A stretch of 64,000 bases of DNA from the NCBI GenBank assembly GCA_947497185.1, contig CANMFL010000004.1, positions 248,001 to 312,000 of the forward strand, written 5' to 3'. Position 1 is the first letter of the stretch. The number at the start of each line of letters is the position of its first letter. The notes beneath the pieces are model-generated. The model was not told where the DNA came from and searched no databases. It saw nothing but the letters and a program-made list of their open reading frames with translations. Shown in pieces: positions 43,737 to 53,616 of the stretch. The DNA comes from an uncultured Paracoccaceae bacterium. GTDB lineage: Bacteria > Pseudomonadota > Alphaproteobacteria > Rhodobacterales > Rhodobacteraceae. Made by a program: the position numbers and the translations under genes.

Positions 43737-44447
43737 TCAGGTTTCGCCGTTTGGCAACGTATTAAAGAATTTTGCTTCTTGGGCGACCAGCACGGCTTGG
43801 GTCCGGCGCTGCACGCCAAGCTTGCGCATAATTGCTGTGACGTGCGCTTTGACCGTGCCTTCTGCGATCGACAAATCAAAGGCGATTTGCTTGTTCAACT
43901 TGCCTTCGCAGATCAATTCCAGAATGCGGCCCTGTTGGTTCGTGAGTGATGACAGGCGGACCAATACGCGTTCCAGATCGTCGCCTTTGGCTGATTCAAC
44001 GAAACCAGCGGGCTTATACACACCGCCAGTTGCGATTTCGGCCAAAGCTTCTTTGAATACAGCTCGACCAGAGTGTTTCGGCACGAAGCCAGACGCGCCA
44101 GCCGCAATCGCGCCGTTGATAATTGCGTTGTCAGTCATTGATGACACAATCACGACCGGTGCCTTGTCTGCGGCGCGTTTAATGCGGATTAACCCGTCCA
44201 GCCCACTGACATCGGGCAAGTTCAGATCAAGCAAGACTAACGCGGGGCCGCTTGGACCTTTGTCAGTGAGCACCTTCAAACCAGCCTCTAAGCAATCGGC
44301 GGTCACAACTTCAGTGAAGTCATCCAACGCGCTTAACGTCAGTTCTAGGGCATCACAGAACAGTGGGTGATCGTCGATGATCAATGCCCAACCGCGCATC
44401 AGTGCTGGTCGCGTTTCAGATCGAGTGGGGTGCGCTTGCGTCATCAT
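43737..44447 (-). CDS. LuxR/NarL family response regulator
   Basis: A 236-residue regulator from the double ATG at 44447/44444. The receiver has LIIDDHPLFCDALE, the phospho-acceptor in VLLDLNLPDVSG and the FVPKHS lysine. The C-terminal HTH has LTNQQGRILELICEGKLNKQIA and EGTVKAHVTAIMRKLGVQ. It is the first gene of the minus-strand operon with the FIST protein and hybrid kinase, resembling ErbR/AgmR-like regulators next to NahK homologues. It is divergent from coxGSLM, making the cox promoter a natural target, though this is inference. Confidence 0.93.
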   Translation of the reverse strand: MMTQAHPTRSETRPALMRGWALIIDDHPLFCDALELTLSALDDFTEVVTADCLEAGLKVLTDKGPSGPALVLLDLNLPDVSGLDGLIRIKRAADKAPVVIVSSMTDNAIINGAIAAGASGFVPKHSGRAVFKEALAEIATGGVYKPAGFVESAKGDDLERVLVRLSSLTNQQGRILELICEGKLNKQIAFDLSIAEGTVKAHVTAIMRKLGVQRRTQAVLVAQEAKFFNTLPNGET

Positions 44448-44625
44448 GTCGCCAGTAAATCAGGCAAACAACAATCCGCCAATGCGCCAAAGGTCTAAGC
44501 TGCATAAATTTTGCTAAGCGTTGCGCGACCTTTCTGCCAATAATCTCACAACTAAGCCATTGGTCCTATATCCTCGACACCTTCTCGGTCCTAGGCTGAA
44601 CCCCGCAACCACGACGGAAAAACAC

Positions 44626-45141
44626 ATGAAACTGAACGATAGCCGTACCATCCAAGCGGATGTTGCCACCATCTGGGCCGGGCTTTTGAACCCTGACGTG
44701 TTGAAAGAATGCGTACCTGGATGCACCGAAATGTCCGGATCCCCTGAAGAGGGTTTTGAGGCGACCGTGGTCCAAAAAGTCGGGCCCGTGAAGGCGACCT
44801 TTAAGGGCGCAGTGCAGATGTCCGAAATGGTCGAGCATCAAAGCCTCAAGATGTCAGGCGAAGGCAAAGGCGGACCAGCAGGCTTTGCCAAAGGCGGCGC
44901 AAACGTGCGGCTAGAAGCCGATGGAGACGCGACCATCCTGCACTACGAAGTCGAAGCCAACGTTGGCGGAAAGCTGGCCCAGCTTGGTAGCCGGATCATC
45001 GACGGTTTCGCCAAAAAGATGGCCGACCAATTCTTTGCCAATTTCCAAGACGCAGTTGAGCCACCGGATGCCAGCGACGACGCAGCACCCGAAGAAGAAA
45101 CAAAAAAGAAGGGCTGGTTCCGGCGCGTAACCGGCAGCTAA
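44626..45141 (+). CDS. coxG: CoxG-like SRPBCC protein
   Basis: 171 residues from ATG 44626, the family start MKLNDSRTIQAD; the frame extends to 44521 without support. Motifs typical of CoxG: WAGLLNPDVLKECVPGCTEM, VGPVKATFKGAVQM, LHYEVEANVGGKLAQLGSRIIDG. CoxG proteins recruit CO dehydrogenase to the membrane and may bind quinone. The C-terminal tail ends KKKGWFRRVTGS, a basic aromatic segment that could contact membrane. It directly precedes coxS and is first in the cox operon. Confidence 0.92.
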   Translation: MKLNDSRTIQADVATIWAGLLNPDVLKECVPGCTEMSGSPEEGFEATVVQKVGPVKATFKGAVQMSEMVEHQSLKMSGEGKGGPAGFAKGGANVRLEADGDATILHYEVEANVGGKLAQLGSRIIDGFAKKMADQFFANFQDAVEPPDASDDAAPEEETKKKGWFRRVTGS

Positions 45142-45165
45142 ATGATTGATCCAAGGGAGGATGCG

Positions 45166-45651
45166 ATGACAAAAGTCACAATGACCATCAACGGAAAAGA
45201 GGTTTCCGGAGACGTAGAAGGGCGCACATTGTTGTCGTCCTTTTTGCGTGAAGACCTGCGTATGACTGGCACCCACATCGGCTGTGACACATCACAGTGC
45301 GGGGCCTGTACGGTTCATGTGAACGGCAAAGCGGTGAAATCCTGCACAATGTTCGCGGCAGAAGCCGAAGGGGCGCAGGTATCGACGATTGAAGGTCAAG
45401 CGAACGCTGACGGCTCGCTCAACGTGATCCAGCAAGCATTTCAAGACCACCACGGTCTACAATGTGGCTTCTGCACACCGGGCATGGTGATGACCACCGC
45501 CGCCCTGCTCAAAATCAACCCGAAACCATCCGAGCAAGAAGTCCGCGAGCATCTCGAAGGCAATATTTGTCGCTGCACGGGGTACCACAACATCGTCAAA
45601 GCAATTTTGGCCGCATCCGGTCAAGACGTCAGCACAATCGCCGCCGAATAA
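45166..45651 (+). CDS. coxS: Molybdenum hydroxylase 2Fe-2S subunit (CoxS)
   Basis: 161 residues from ATG 45166, spaced properly after AAGGGAGG. Both 2Fe-2S clusters are visible: the plant-ferredoxin type [10 protein letters not shown]...SC at about 40-65, and the four-Cys helical cluster CGFCTPGM...CRCTGYH at about 100-145. It passes electrons from the molybdopterin subunit to the FAD subunit. It lies between coxG and coxL. Confidence 0.95.
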   Translation: MTKVTMTINGKEVSGDVEGRTLLSSFLREDLRMTGTHIGCDTSQCGACTVHVNGKAVKSCTMFAAEAEGAQVSTIEGQANADGSLNVIQQAFQDHHGLQCGFCTPGMVMTTAALLKINPKPSEQEVREHLEGNICRCTGYHNIVKAILAASGQDVSTIAAE

Positions 45652-45695
45652 TCGAATTTTGGAGAGAATTCGTTTTCCGATAGGGAGGAATAAAT

Positions 45696-48068
45696 ATGCC
45701 TAAAGATGGTGGAATTGGCGCCGCAACCACGCGCCGCGAAGACGTCCGGTTTTTAACCGGCACAGGAAAATATACCGACGATATCCAGACACATGCTGAA
45801 TGCGCGGCCGTTTTTGCCCGTTCAACCGTGGCACACGGTATCATCAAATCAATCGACACATCCGCTGCGGCTGACATGCCCGGCGTTCTGGCGATCTTCA
45901 CAGGCGAAGATTTTGTTGAGGTCGGCGGCAACCCTGCTGGCTGGCTGATTAACAGCCGCGACGGCGAGCCAATGAAAGAGCCAAAGCGTCCGGTTCTGGC
46001 GCACGGTAAAGTCCGGCACGTGGGCGACGCCTACGCCGCTGTTATCGCTGAAACCGTGCAACAAGCACGTGATGCCGCCGAGATGATCGAAGCGGATATC
46101 GAAGAACTGCCCGCTATCACAAACATGAAAGACGCGCTCGCGGGCGATAACTTTGTGCATGACGAAATCGGCACAAACCAGTGTTTCGACTGGGGTTGGA
46201 TCGAAGACAACCGCGCCGCCACCGATGAGGCGATCAAGAACGCGCACCATGTCACAACGCTAGAGTTGGTAAACAACCGCCTCGTGCCAAATGCGATGGA
46301 ACCGCGCAGCTCAATTGGCTCGTACCACCCCGGAACTGGCGACTACACGCTCCATACAACCTCGCAAAACCCGCACCTGACACGATTGCTGATCTCTGCG
46401 TTTGTGATGGGCATCCCAGAAAACAAACTGACTGTGATCGCCCCTGATGTGGGCGGCGGTTTTGGGTCCAAAATCTATCACTACGGCGAAGAAGCTCTGG
46501 TTCTGGCTGCTGCCAAGAAACTGGGTCGCACTGTGAAATGGACCGCTGACCGGTCCGAGGCGTTTCTGACGGACGCCCATGGACGCGATCACCTGACCAA
46601 GATCGAACTGGCGCTGGACAAAGACGGCAATTTCCTCGCGTTCCGCACAGAAACGCACGCCAACGTCGGCGCGTATTTGTCGAACTTTGCCACTGCGACG
46701 CCAACCTTCCTGCACGGCACTTTGATGGCAGGTAACTACACGGTGCCACTGGTTTACGTGAACGTTAAGGCTGTGTTCACCAACACTGCCCCTGTTGACG
46801 CCTATCGTGGTGCTGGTCGTCCCGAAGCGACCTATTCGCTGGAGCGTGTGATCGACATGGCTGCGCGTGAAATCGGGCGCGATCCGACTGATCTGCGCCG
46901 TCAGAACTTTATCAAGCCGGACCAATATCCTTACGCTTCTGCGGCGGGACTTGAGTACGACAGCGGCAATTACGACGCGCTGATGGATAAGATGGAAGAG
47001 GTTTCCGACAAGGCAGGCTTCGCCGCCCGTCGCGCGGAATCCGAGGCCAAAGGCATGCTGCGCGGCTTTGGCGTGAATGCTTATATCGAGGCCTGCGGCA
47101 TCGCGCCGTCGAACCTTGTCGGTATTCTCGGGTCGCGCGTTGGGCTTTATGACGCGGCCACTGTGCGTGTGAACGCCACTGGCAACCTGTCTGTCATGGT
47201 CGGCGCGCATAGTCACGGCCAAGGGCATGAAACTGTATTCCCGCAAGTCGTCGCGGAAATGCTTGGGATTGATCCGCAAAGCATCGACATCGTGCATGGC
47301 GACACGTCAAAAATTCCATTCGGCATGGGGACTTACGGGTCGCGGTCACTGGCCGTTTGTGGGTCTGCGGTAGTCAGAGCAACCGAAAAGATCATCAACA
47401 AAGCCAAGAAGATTGCGGCGCATATGCTCGAAGCAGCGGAAGCCGACATCGACTTTACCGATGGTGAATTCTCTGTCGCTGGTACTGATAAAAAGGTCAG
47501 TTTTGGTGAAGTCGCACTGAAGGCGTACATTCCACACAACTTCCCGCTCGAAGACATTGAACCGGGCCTAGAGGAAACCGCGTTCTACGATCCTGCGAAC
47601 TTTACCTACCCATCGGGTGCCTATTGTTGCGAGGTCGAAATCGACCCAGAAACGGGCAAAGTGCGCGTTGATCGCATGACCGCAGTCGATGACTTTGGCA
47701 ATGTCATCAACCCGATGGTCGTGACAGGTCAGGTGCATGGCGGATTGGGTCAAGGGATCGGGCAAGCCTTGCTCGAGAACACGACTTATGACGAAAACGG
47801 CCAGCTTTTGTCGGCATCTTACATGGATTACGCCATGCCGCGTGCCGATGATGTGCCCTATTACATCGTTGACCATTCTCAAGGAAATGCCTGTACGCAC
47901 AACCCCTTAGGCGTAAAAGGTTGCGGCGAAGCGGGGGCCATCGGATCACCGCCAACCGTGGTGAACGCTGTGATCGACGCCATCCAGTCGGGCGGCATAA
48001 ACGTCACCCATATCGACATGCCCGTCAGCCCGCATCGGGTTTGGGCTGCCATGAACAACGCTAAATAA
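45696..48068 (+). CDS. coxL: Form II CO-dehydrogenase-like molybdopterin subunit (CoxL)
   Basis: A 790-residue molybdopterin-cytosine-dinucleotide subunit. The active-site loop reads AYRGAGR (369-375), the form II signature, not the AYXCSFR of true form I CO dehydrogenases. Other family blocks: VGGGFGSKIYHYGEE, HSHGQGHET, and VKGCGEAGAIGSPP with the catalytic Glu. Gene order S-L-M is also that of form II. Form II enzymes oxidise CO poorly or act on other aldehydes or heterocycles, so the natural substrate is uncertain. A GGGAGG ribosome site precedes the start. Confidence 0.94.
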   Translation: MPKDGGIGAATTRREDVRFLTGTGKYTDDIQTHAECAAVFARSTVAHGIIKSIDTSAAADMPGVLAIFTGEDFVEVGGNPAGWLINSRDGEPMKEPKRPVLAHGKVRHVGDAYAAVIAETVQQARDAAEMIEADIEELPAITNMKDALAGDNFVHDEIGTNQCFDWGWIEDNRAATDEAIKNAHHVTTLELVNNRLVPNAMEPRSSIGSYHPGTGDYTLHTTSQNPHLTRLLISAFVMGIPENKLTVIAPDVGGGFGSKIYHYGEEALVLAAAKKLGRTVKWTADRSEAFLTDAHGRDHLTKIELALDKDGNFLAFRTETHANVGAYLSNFATATPTFLHGTLMAGNYTVPLVYVNVKAVFTNTAPVDAYRGAGRPEATYSLERVIDMAAREIGRDPTDLRRQNFIKPDQYPYASAAGLEYDSGNYDALMDKMEEVSDKAGFAARRAESEAKGMLRGFGVNAYIEACGIAPSNLVGILGSRVGLYDAATVRVNATGNLSVMVGAHSHGQGHETVFPQVVAEMLGIDPQSIDIVHGDTSKIPFGMGTYGSRSLAVCGSAVVRATEKIINKAKKIAAHMLEAAEADIDFTDGEFSVAGTDKKVSFGEVALKAYIPHNFPLEDIEPGLEETAFYDPANFTYPSGAYCCEVEIDPETGKVRVDRMTAVDDFGNVINPMVVTGQVHGGLGQGIGQALLENTTYDENGQLLSASYMDYAMPRADDVPYYIVDHSQGNACTHNPLGVKGCGEAGAIGSPPTVVNAVIDAIQSGGINVTHIDMPVSPHRVWAAMNNAK

Positions 48069-48080
48069 GGAGAGCGGACC

Positions 48081-48869
48081 ATGTATGCATTTGACATTGA
48101 ACGGCCCGCAACAGTGGCAGACGCTGTCGCGGCTTTGGCGAACGAAGACGCGCAGGCATTGGGCGGCGGTCAAACGCTGATCCCGACGCTGAAAGCGCGG
48201 CTCGCTAGCCCTGAAAAGCTGATCAGTCTCACGGGGATCGCAGAAATGCAGGGAATATCGTCACAAGACGGCACCCTGCGGATCGGTGGAGGCACAAACC
48301 ACGCGACTGTCGCATCCGAGACTGGTGCGATTTATCCTGCGCTGGCGGAATTGGCATCGCACATCGGTGATCCTGCGGTGCGTAATCGCGGGACGATTGG
48401 TGGGTCTATCGCCAACAACGATCCGGCAGCGTGTTATCCAGCGGCCGCACTTGCGTCTGGCGCGACGATCACGACAAACAACCGCGACATCGCAGCGGAC
48501 GACTACTTTCAAGGTATGTTCACCACGGCCTTGGATGAGGGCGAAATCGTCACGGCGGTCACATTCCCGATCCCTGAAAAGGCGCACTACGAAAAGTTCG
48601 TGCAACCCGCATCGCGCTTTGCGCTTGTTGGTGTCTATGTCGCCAAATTCGCAGACGGTGTCCGCGTGGCAGTCACGGGCGCGTCGAACGAAGGCGTACA
48701 TCGTTGGACCGAAGCCGAAGACGCGCTGAGCGCGAACTTTTCAGCGGACGCATTGGCTGACTTGACCGTATCAGCAGATGATCTGATCAGCGACCTGCAT
48801 GGGTCCGCTGAATATCGGGCACATCTGGTGAAAGTCATGACTGGACGTGCCGTTTCCAAAGCAAAATAA
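48081..48869 (+). CDS. coxM: Molybdenum hydroxylase FAD subunit (CoxM)
   Basis: A 262-residue flavin subunit with the two FAD-binding motifs LGGGQTLIPTLKARL (about 30-45) and RNRGTIGGSIANNDPAACYP (about 100-120). It takes electrons from CoxS and passes them to the quinone pool. It starts 12 bases after coxL with AAGGAGAG upstream, and a strong terminator follows. No coxD, coxE or coxF maturation genes follow in the window, so insertion of the cofactor depends on genes elsewhere. Confidence 0.94.
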   Translation: MYAFDIERPATVADAVAALANEDAQALGGGQTLIPTLKARLASPEKLISLTGIAEMQGISSQDGTLRIGGGTNHATVASETGAIYPALAELASHIGDPAVRNRGTIGGSIANNDPAACYPAAALASGATITTNNRDIAADDYFQGMFTTALDEGEIVTAVTFPIPEKAHYEKFVQPASRFALVGVYVAKFADGVRVAVTGASNEGVHRWTEAEDALSANFSADALADLTVSADDLISDLHGSAEYRAHLVKVMTGRAVSKAK

Positions 48870-48887
48870 GTTACACGTGAAACAACG

Positions 48888-48917
48888 AAAGGCCCCGCAT
48901 CACTGCGGGGCCTTTTG
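48888..48917. terminator. Bidirectional terminator between coxM and hemY
   Basis: AGGCCCCGCA (48890-48899) pairs with TGCGGGGCCT (48904-48913) around TCAC, with TTTT on the plus side and a shorter T-run on the minus side. It serves coxM and probably also hemY, whose stop lies at 48946. Confidence 0.9.
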
Positions 48918-48945
48918 CGTTTAGGGTCTATTGTGGCGTTTTAAC

Positions 48946-50439
48946 TTACTTCACGTGGCCTGGTTTCGGCTCTGTCGGTGCCTCGGCGACCACTTCTTCA
49001 GCGTCTTCGATTTCGACGTCGATCACATCATCAGGTGCTTCAGGATCTGATTCAGGCTTGTTCAACTGGCCCACGATCAAAGGCAGCATCTCTGTGCCGG
49101 ACGGCATAGCGACGTCGCCCTTTGTCGGGGTGGTCCACGCCAATGTATCAAAGGACGAGCAGTTATCGCAAACCGGCCCCCAAATCGGATGCACGTGCTG
49201 ACATGTTGAACACACCCACTGCGGGCCGCGCGATGCTGTCAACGCTTTGGTCAACCAACCACGCACAACGTCGTCGTTTGCACCTTCGCCACGTTCAATC
49301 GCTGCCATCAAGGTCAGGCTACGTGCTGTCGGGTCAGTTGTAACGAGATCACCAAGTGCGCGTTTTGCTTCTGGGAAATCTTCGGCAGCAATGTTCAATT
49401 CCGCCAACAGCATCTTGGTTTCAGGATGGTCTGGCTCGATTTTCGTCAGCGCCTTGAACCGCTTAAGACGCGCAGCAGGCGTTTCGTCCGGTGCGATCTC
49501 AGCAAACACAGACGCCAAGTCAGGGTGCGGTTGTGCAGTCCATGCCTTTGTGATCACACGCGTTGCATATCGCGCATTGCCCGCCTCGACATAGCCACGC
49601 GCGGCCATACAAGCCGCAGGAATAAGGTCAGGCGACATGCGGTTCGCTTCAATCGCGGCTTCGCGAGCAGACACATCGTTGCCTTCGTTCAAGATATCTT
49701 TGGCCTCGGAAAGCGCCAAAACAGCGTCACGACGCCGGTGCACATCGCGCGGCAATGAACCCGATTTCAGCTTTGCATTTAGCGTTTCGCGGGCACCCTT
49801 CCAGTCTTCTTTCTCAGCTTGCAGCTTGATCAGAACGTCCTGCGTTTCCGCATGCTTTGGTTTCAGCGCAAATGCTTTTTGCGCTAGCTTCAAAGCAGTA
49901 TCGGTTTCGCCCGCGTCTAGTTTTTGTTTCAAAATGCCCCGCACACCAACAAAACGAGTAGTGTCATCGGCGAGCAATTTCTTATATGTCGCCTCAGCCT
50001 TGCGCCGATCACCCGCCATTTCGGCAGCTTGTGCAGTCAACAAGTTCGTCAATTTCGGGCTATCAAGATAGCGTTCGGCGCGTGACGCTTTGGTCATGGC
50101 AAGATGACCCTCGCCAGAGGCCAGCGCCATCATACCCTCGGACAACGCCTCGTACCCTTTGCGTTCGCGGTTCCGATCAAAGTAGCGGGAAATCGCGGTT
50201 TCGTCGCCGTTCAAGAAATGGAACGTCGCGATCAGCAGCTTGATCAGGCGTAGACCAAGCCAAACCAAAACCACCAGAGCGATGAAGGCAAAGACCGCTT
50301 CGAGAACAGTAAGGGTAATTTCAATCCCGCCGATGGTGACCGCAACACCGCCGCTGACCTCCAACAGTTGGGTCGCGCCGTAGGTCAAGCCAGTGACGGC
50401 AAGGATGAAAGCCAGAATTTTGATCAGGGACCAGAGCAT
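48946..50439 (-). CDS. hemY: HemY-like TPR membrane protein with zinc ribbon
   Basis: 497 residues. Two N-terminal membrane spans (about 3-25 and 40-65) match the HemY_N domain. TPR-like helical repeats fill about residues 100-380. Near residue 420 a CSTC...CDNC pair forms a rubredoxin-like zinc ribbon, as in LapB/YciM. The last 60 residues are acidic. Proteobacterial HemY of this kind is coexpressed with haem synthesis genes, although its biochemical role is unsettled; it is unrelated to the Gram-positive HemY oxidase. It follows the mitofilin-like gene by ten bases. Confidence 0.9.
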   Translation of the reverse strand: MLWSLIKILAFILAVTGLTYGATQLLEVSGGVAVTIGGIEITLTVLEAVFAFIALVVLVWLGLRLIKLLIATFHFLNGDETAISRYFDRNRERKGYEALSEGMMALASGEGHLAMTKASRAERYLDSPKLTNLLTAQAAEMAGDRRKAEATYKKLLADDTTRFVGVRGILKQKLDAGETDTALKLAQKAFALKPKHAETQDVLIKLQAEKEDWKGARETLNAKLKSGSLPRDVHRRRDAVLALSEAKDILNEGNDVSAREAAIEANRMSPDLIPAACMAARGYVEAGNARYATRVITKAWTAQPHPDLASVFAEIAPDETPAARLKRFKALTKIEPDHPETKMLLAELNIAAEDFPEAKRALGDLVTTDPTARSLTLMAAIERGEGANDDVVRGWLTKALTASRGPQWVCSTCQHVHPIWGPVCDNCSSFDTLAWTTPTKGDVAMPSGTEMLPLIVGQLNKPESDPEAPDDVIDVEIEDAEEVVAEAPTEPKPGHVK

Positions 50440-50449
50440 GCGTTGACCT

Positions 50450-51655
50450 TCAGTTATCGTTTAAGGAAGTGGAAATGTCGTTCGCCGCTGCCAGCGCGTT
50501 TGAACGCGCCTGCGCCTGCTGAACCCAGCCGGACAATGGACCAGCGGCAACATCAGGAAGGGCCGAAACTTCGGCGATCGCGGTATCAAGCTGACCTTCT
50601 TTCAAGGCAGCTTCCGCACGCGATAAAATCGCATCAGCATCGTCGCCATCACGTGGGGCAACGGAGCGGACATTCAGCTGTTCGCGCAAGAATGATCCGA
50701 ACGCGCCAGTGGTTTCGCCAGATGCACCTTCGGATCGCGCATCGGACAATGCCTGGCGGGCTGCGGGTGGAAAATCACCTTGGAGCTTTGCCAAGGTTGG
50801 AACGCCTTCAGCGACAGCGGCCAAGGCATCTGGTGTCGGCGCGTCCAACACTTCGGACAATTCAGTCAGCGCGTTTGCCATCGGCGCACCTGTGTCCAGC
50901 GCACTGCGGATTTCTGCAAGCGCTGCGCGGGCTTTGGCATTGCGGGCGGCCAACAGCGCGGCTTCTTCAATGGCTGCGGCTTCTTCACGGGTCGATTCAA
51001 GCTGTGCGAACGCGGCATTTGCCTGCTCTTCGACTTGCGAACGCAGGTTATCCAGCTCGGCCTGATAAGCCTGCAACGCGGTATCTTGCAATGTGCCATC
51101 GCCGCTAGGTTGCTTTTCGAGTGCTACCAAACGTTCCTCAAAAGAAGCGATTCGTTCGTTAAATGCCCCGAATTGGTCGGTGATCTGACCGTTCAAAGCG
51201 TTCACTTGCTCTGTCAAAGGCGCGATATCTTCGGGTGCATCGATAGCTGTCACGTCTGCACGTAACTCAGCAATCGCAGCCTCGTTCGCGTTCATCGCTT
51301 CAACCATCGCGGGATCAAACCGTGGGATGAAATAATAAGCCGCGCCAAAGCCAAGTCCAGCAGCGATCAAACCACCTAAGATTGCAGGTAAAAAGACACT
51401 ATTAGAGGCTGAATCGTGCGGTATGGGGGTATTCTGGACAGGTGGTGTGGGGCGCACTTCGGGCTCTTTGACCGGTTTCTCCACAACTGGTTCTGCGTCA
51501 ATTTCTTCTGCAACGTCCAACTCTTCCGGGGTCTCAGGAACCTCAACGCTTGTCTCATCATTAACATCATCCGATGTCACTTCAGGGGTCGTCTCTTCGA
51601 CTTCGACCACGTCTGGGGTCTCATCGTTTTGACTAGATTTACTCTTCTTTGCCAA
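50450..51655 (-). CDS. Alphaproteobacterial mitofilin (Mic60-like, COG4223)
   Basis: About 401 residues from a TTG at 51655 (MAKKSKSS by family habit, AAAGGG upstream); the ATG at 51706 is less likely. A long acidic Pro/Glu-rich N-terminus (1-80) precedes one membrane span (LPAILGGLIAAGLGFGAAYYF), then a periplasmic coiled coil (about 115-250) and a helical C-terminal mitofilin-like domain. Alphaproteobacterial Mic60 homologues shape intracytoplasmic membranes and typically sit between hemD and hemY, exactly as here. Identity is from architecture and neighbourhood. Confidence 0.87.
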   Translation of the reverse strand: MAKKSKSSQNDETPDVVEVEETTPEVTSDDVNDETSVEVPETPEELDVAEEIDAEPVVEKPVKEPEVRPTPPVQNTPIPHDSASNSVFLPAILGGLIAAGLGFGAAYYFIPRFDPAMVEAMNANEAAIAELRADVTAIDAPEDIAPLTEQVNALNGQITDQFGAFNERIASFEERLVALEKQPSGDGTLQDTALQAYQAELDNLRSQVEEQANAAFAQLESTREEAAAIEEAALLAARNAKARAALAEIRSALDTGAPMANALTELSEVLDAPTPDALAAVAEGVPTLAKLQGDFPPAARQALSDARSEGASGETTGAFGSFLREQLNVRSVAPRDGDDADAILSRAEAALKEGQLDTAIAEVSALPDVAAGPLSGWVQQAQARSNALAAANDISTSLNDN

Positions 51656-51740
51656 CGTGTCGCCCTTTCCCAACTCACACAATCGACCCGAGGGTCGCAG
51701 ATTCACGTTATAGCGCTCTGCTCAGACCCTCAAGGCATGT

Positions 51741-52448
51741 TCAAGGAGAGAATTGTGCATATGCTGCTAGTGTACTTTCCAACATGCCCAATCCTGCGCC
51801 ATTTCCAGCAATAACGCGGCTGAATACGGGTGCGTCGCGCCCCTGCACATCAATTGCATCACTCATCACCACCAGATGCAAGGGCGCGCTGAAGTCGGCA
51901 ATCTGGCTGAACAGTTTTGCAGTACGTGGCGAAAATAGCGGTACGATTACGGGGTTTTCGCCCCGCAAAACATCAATAGCGGCCTGCGTTGGCATGACTG
52001 CAACCTGATCGTAGGCTATCACCGTTTCGCAATGTATCCCAACCGCATCAAGGCTTTCAATCACCGTCCCCGCGACATGGCGGCCGCGCACATGCACCAT
52101 TCGCCCTCTGGGCGCATTCCCAGCAATCAAAGACACCAGACTACGGCTATCCCCCTTTGCAATTCGCACATCAAACCCGGCATCCGCAGCTATTTTTGCG
52201 GTCTTCGACCCGACGCACCATGCAGGAATGCCCTGCGGAATGCCGACGCGTCGTGCTTCGTTCACCCCGTTCACCGACGTGAAAACGACATGTGCGACGT
52301 CATCGAACGCGCCCTCAACCTTCAGCGATACAATCTCGATCAACGGCGAAATCACGCATCGCAGAGGTTCGCCATGCGCCACCTGCAATGCGGAGGCAAA
52401 GGCTACGGCCTGCGCTTTTGGACGTGTGATCAATACACAAGCTGTCAT
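51741..52448 (-). CDS. hemD: Uroporphyrinogen-III synthase
   Basis: A 235-residue enzyme closing hydroxymethylbilane to uroporphyrinogen III. Sequence conservation in HemD is low, but the landmarks are present: LITRPKAQA at the start, [38 protein letters not shown] and [12 protein letters not shown]. Its position upstream of mic60 and hemY and divergent from tsaD agrees with Rhodobacterales order. hemC is not in the window. Confidence 0.92.
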   Translation of the reverse strand: MTACVLITRPKAQAVAFASALQVAHGEPLRCVISPLIEIVSLKVEGAFDDVAHVVFTSVNGVNEARRVGIPQGIPAWCVGSKTAKIAADAGFDVRIAKGDSRSLVSLIAGNAPRGRMVHVRGRHVAGTVIESLDAVGIHCETVIAYDQVAVMPTQAAIDVLRGENPVIVPLFSPRTAKLFSQIADFSAPLHLVVMSDAIDVQGRDAPVFSRVIAGNGAGLGMLESTLAAYAQFSP

Positions 52449-52524
52449 GCCGGATCATCCCCTCCCGTTGTTTTGCCCTAACCAGAGTGTTACCTGCAAA
52501 TGGACAACAGGCAATGGGCGCATG

Positions 52525-53616
52525 ATGACAGATACTCTCACCGTTCTCGGGATCGAAAGCAGCTGCGACGATACCGCCGCCGCAGTTGTCCGTCTCAATG
52601 ACACCGCGACCGTACTGTCGTCTGTAGTATATGGTCAAACTGCGTTGCATGCCGATTTCGGCGGTGTAGTCCCCGAAATTGCAGCACGTGCGCATGCTGA
52701 AAAACTGGATCATTGTGTAGAAGAGGCTCTAACAAAGGCGAATTTGTCGTTAGCGGACCTCGACGGTATCGCCGTGACCGCTGGTCCGGGATTGATCGGC
52801 GGTGTGTTATCCGGCGTCATGTGCGCAAAAGGATTGTCCGCCGCGACAGGTCTGCCCTTGATCGGCGTGAACCACTTAGCAGGTCACGCTTTGACGCCCT
52901 GCTTGACCGATAACGTTGCGTTTCCGTTTCTGATGCTGCTCGTGTCCGGCGGTCATTGTCAGTTTCTGATCGCCAAAGGCCCCGATGATTTCAAACGTCT
53001 CGGTGGTACCATCGACGACGCACCCGGTGAGGCATTCGACAAAACCGCGCGCATCCTCGGTCTACCGCAGCCCGGTGGTCCATCGGTCGAGCAGGCCGCG
53101 AAAGATGGTGATCCAAAGCGTTTTAAACTACCGCGCCCGCTGCTGGATCGCGCTGGCTGCGATATGTCTTTCTCTGGCCTCAAGACTGCGATGCTACGGG
53201 CGCGTGATAGCATTGTCGCGGAAAAACAGGGTCTAACAAAGGAAGATCAAGCCGACCTGTCCGCAGGATTCCAAGCCGCAATCACCGATGTCCTGATAGA
53301 GAAATCACGCCGCGCCCTGACGGAATACCTGAGCTTGACCCCCGCCACACCGACACTGGCCGTCGCGGGCGGCGTCGCGGCAAACGGCCAAATCCGCGCA
53401 GGTCTACAGGCGCTTTGTGCCGAACTTGACGTCGCCTTTACCGCACCACCCTTGGCACTTTGCACAGATAACGCGGCGATGATTGCCTATGTCGGACTGA
53501 CGCGGCTCGCGAATGATGACATCGACGACCTGACGCTCTCCGCACGCCCGCGCTGGCCGCTCGATAATACAGCGGCACCGATGTTGGGATCAGGGAAAAA
53601 AGGAGCAAAGGCATGA
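52525..53616 (+). CDS. tsaD: tRNA N6-threonylcarbamoyladenosine transferase TsaD
   Basis: 363 residues from ATG 52525 (52522 is an equal alternative); the frame open from 52228 overlaps hemD and is not coding. It has [16 protein letters not shown], the metal motif [15 protein letters not shown] and [14 protein letters not shown], and [13 protein letters not shown] near the end. It transfers the threonylcarbamoyl group to A37 of ANN-decoding tRNAs. It heads an operon in which each stop overlaps the next start. Confidence 0.97.
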   Translation: MTDTLTVLGIESSCDDTAAAVVRLNDTATVLSSVVYGQTALHADFGGVVPEIAARAHAEKLDHCVEEALTKANLSLADLDGIAVTAGPGLIGGVLSGVMCAKGLSAATGLPLIGVNHLAGHALTPCLTDNVAFPFLMLLVSGGHCQFLIAKGPDDFKRLGGTIDDAPGEAFDKTARILGLPQPGGPSVEQAAKDGDPKRFKLPRPLLDRAGCDMSFSGLKTAMLRARDSIVAEKQGLTKEDQADLSAGFQAAITDVLIEKSRRALTEYLSLTPATPTLAVAGGVAANGQIRAGLQALCAELDVAFTAPPLALCTDNAAMIAYVGLTRLANDDIDDLTLSARPRWPLDNTAAPMLGSGKKGAKA

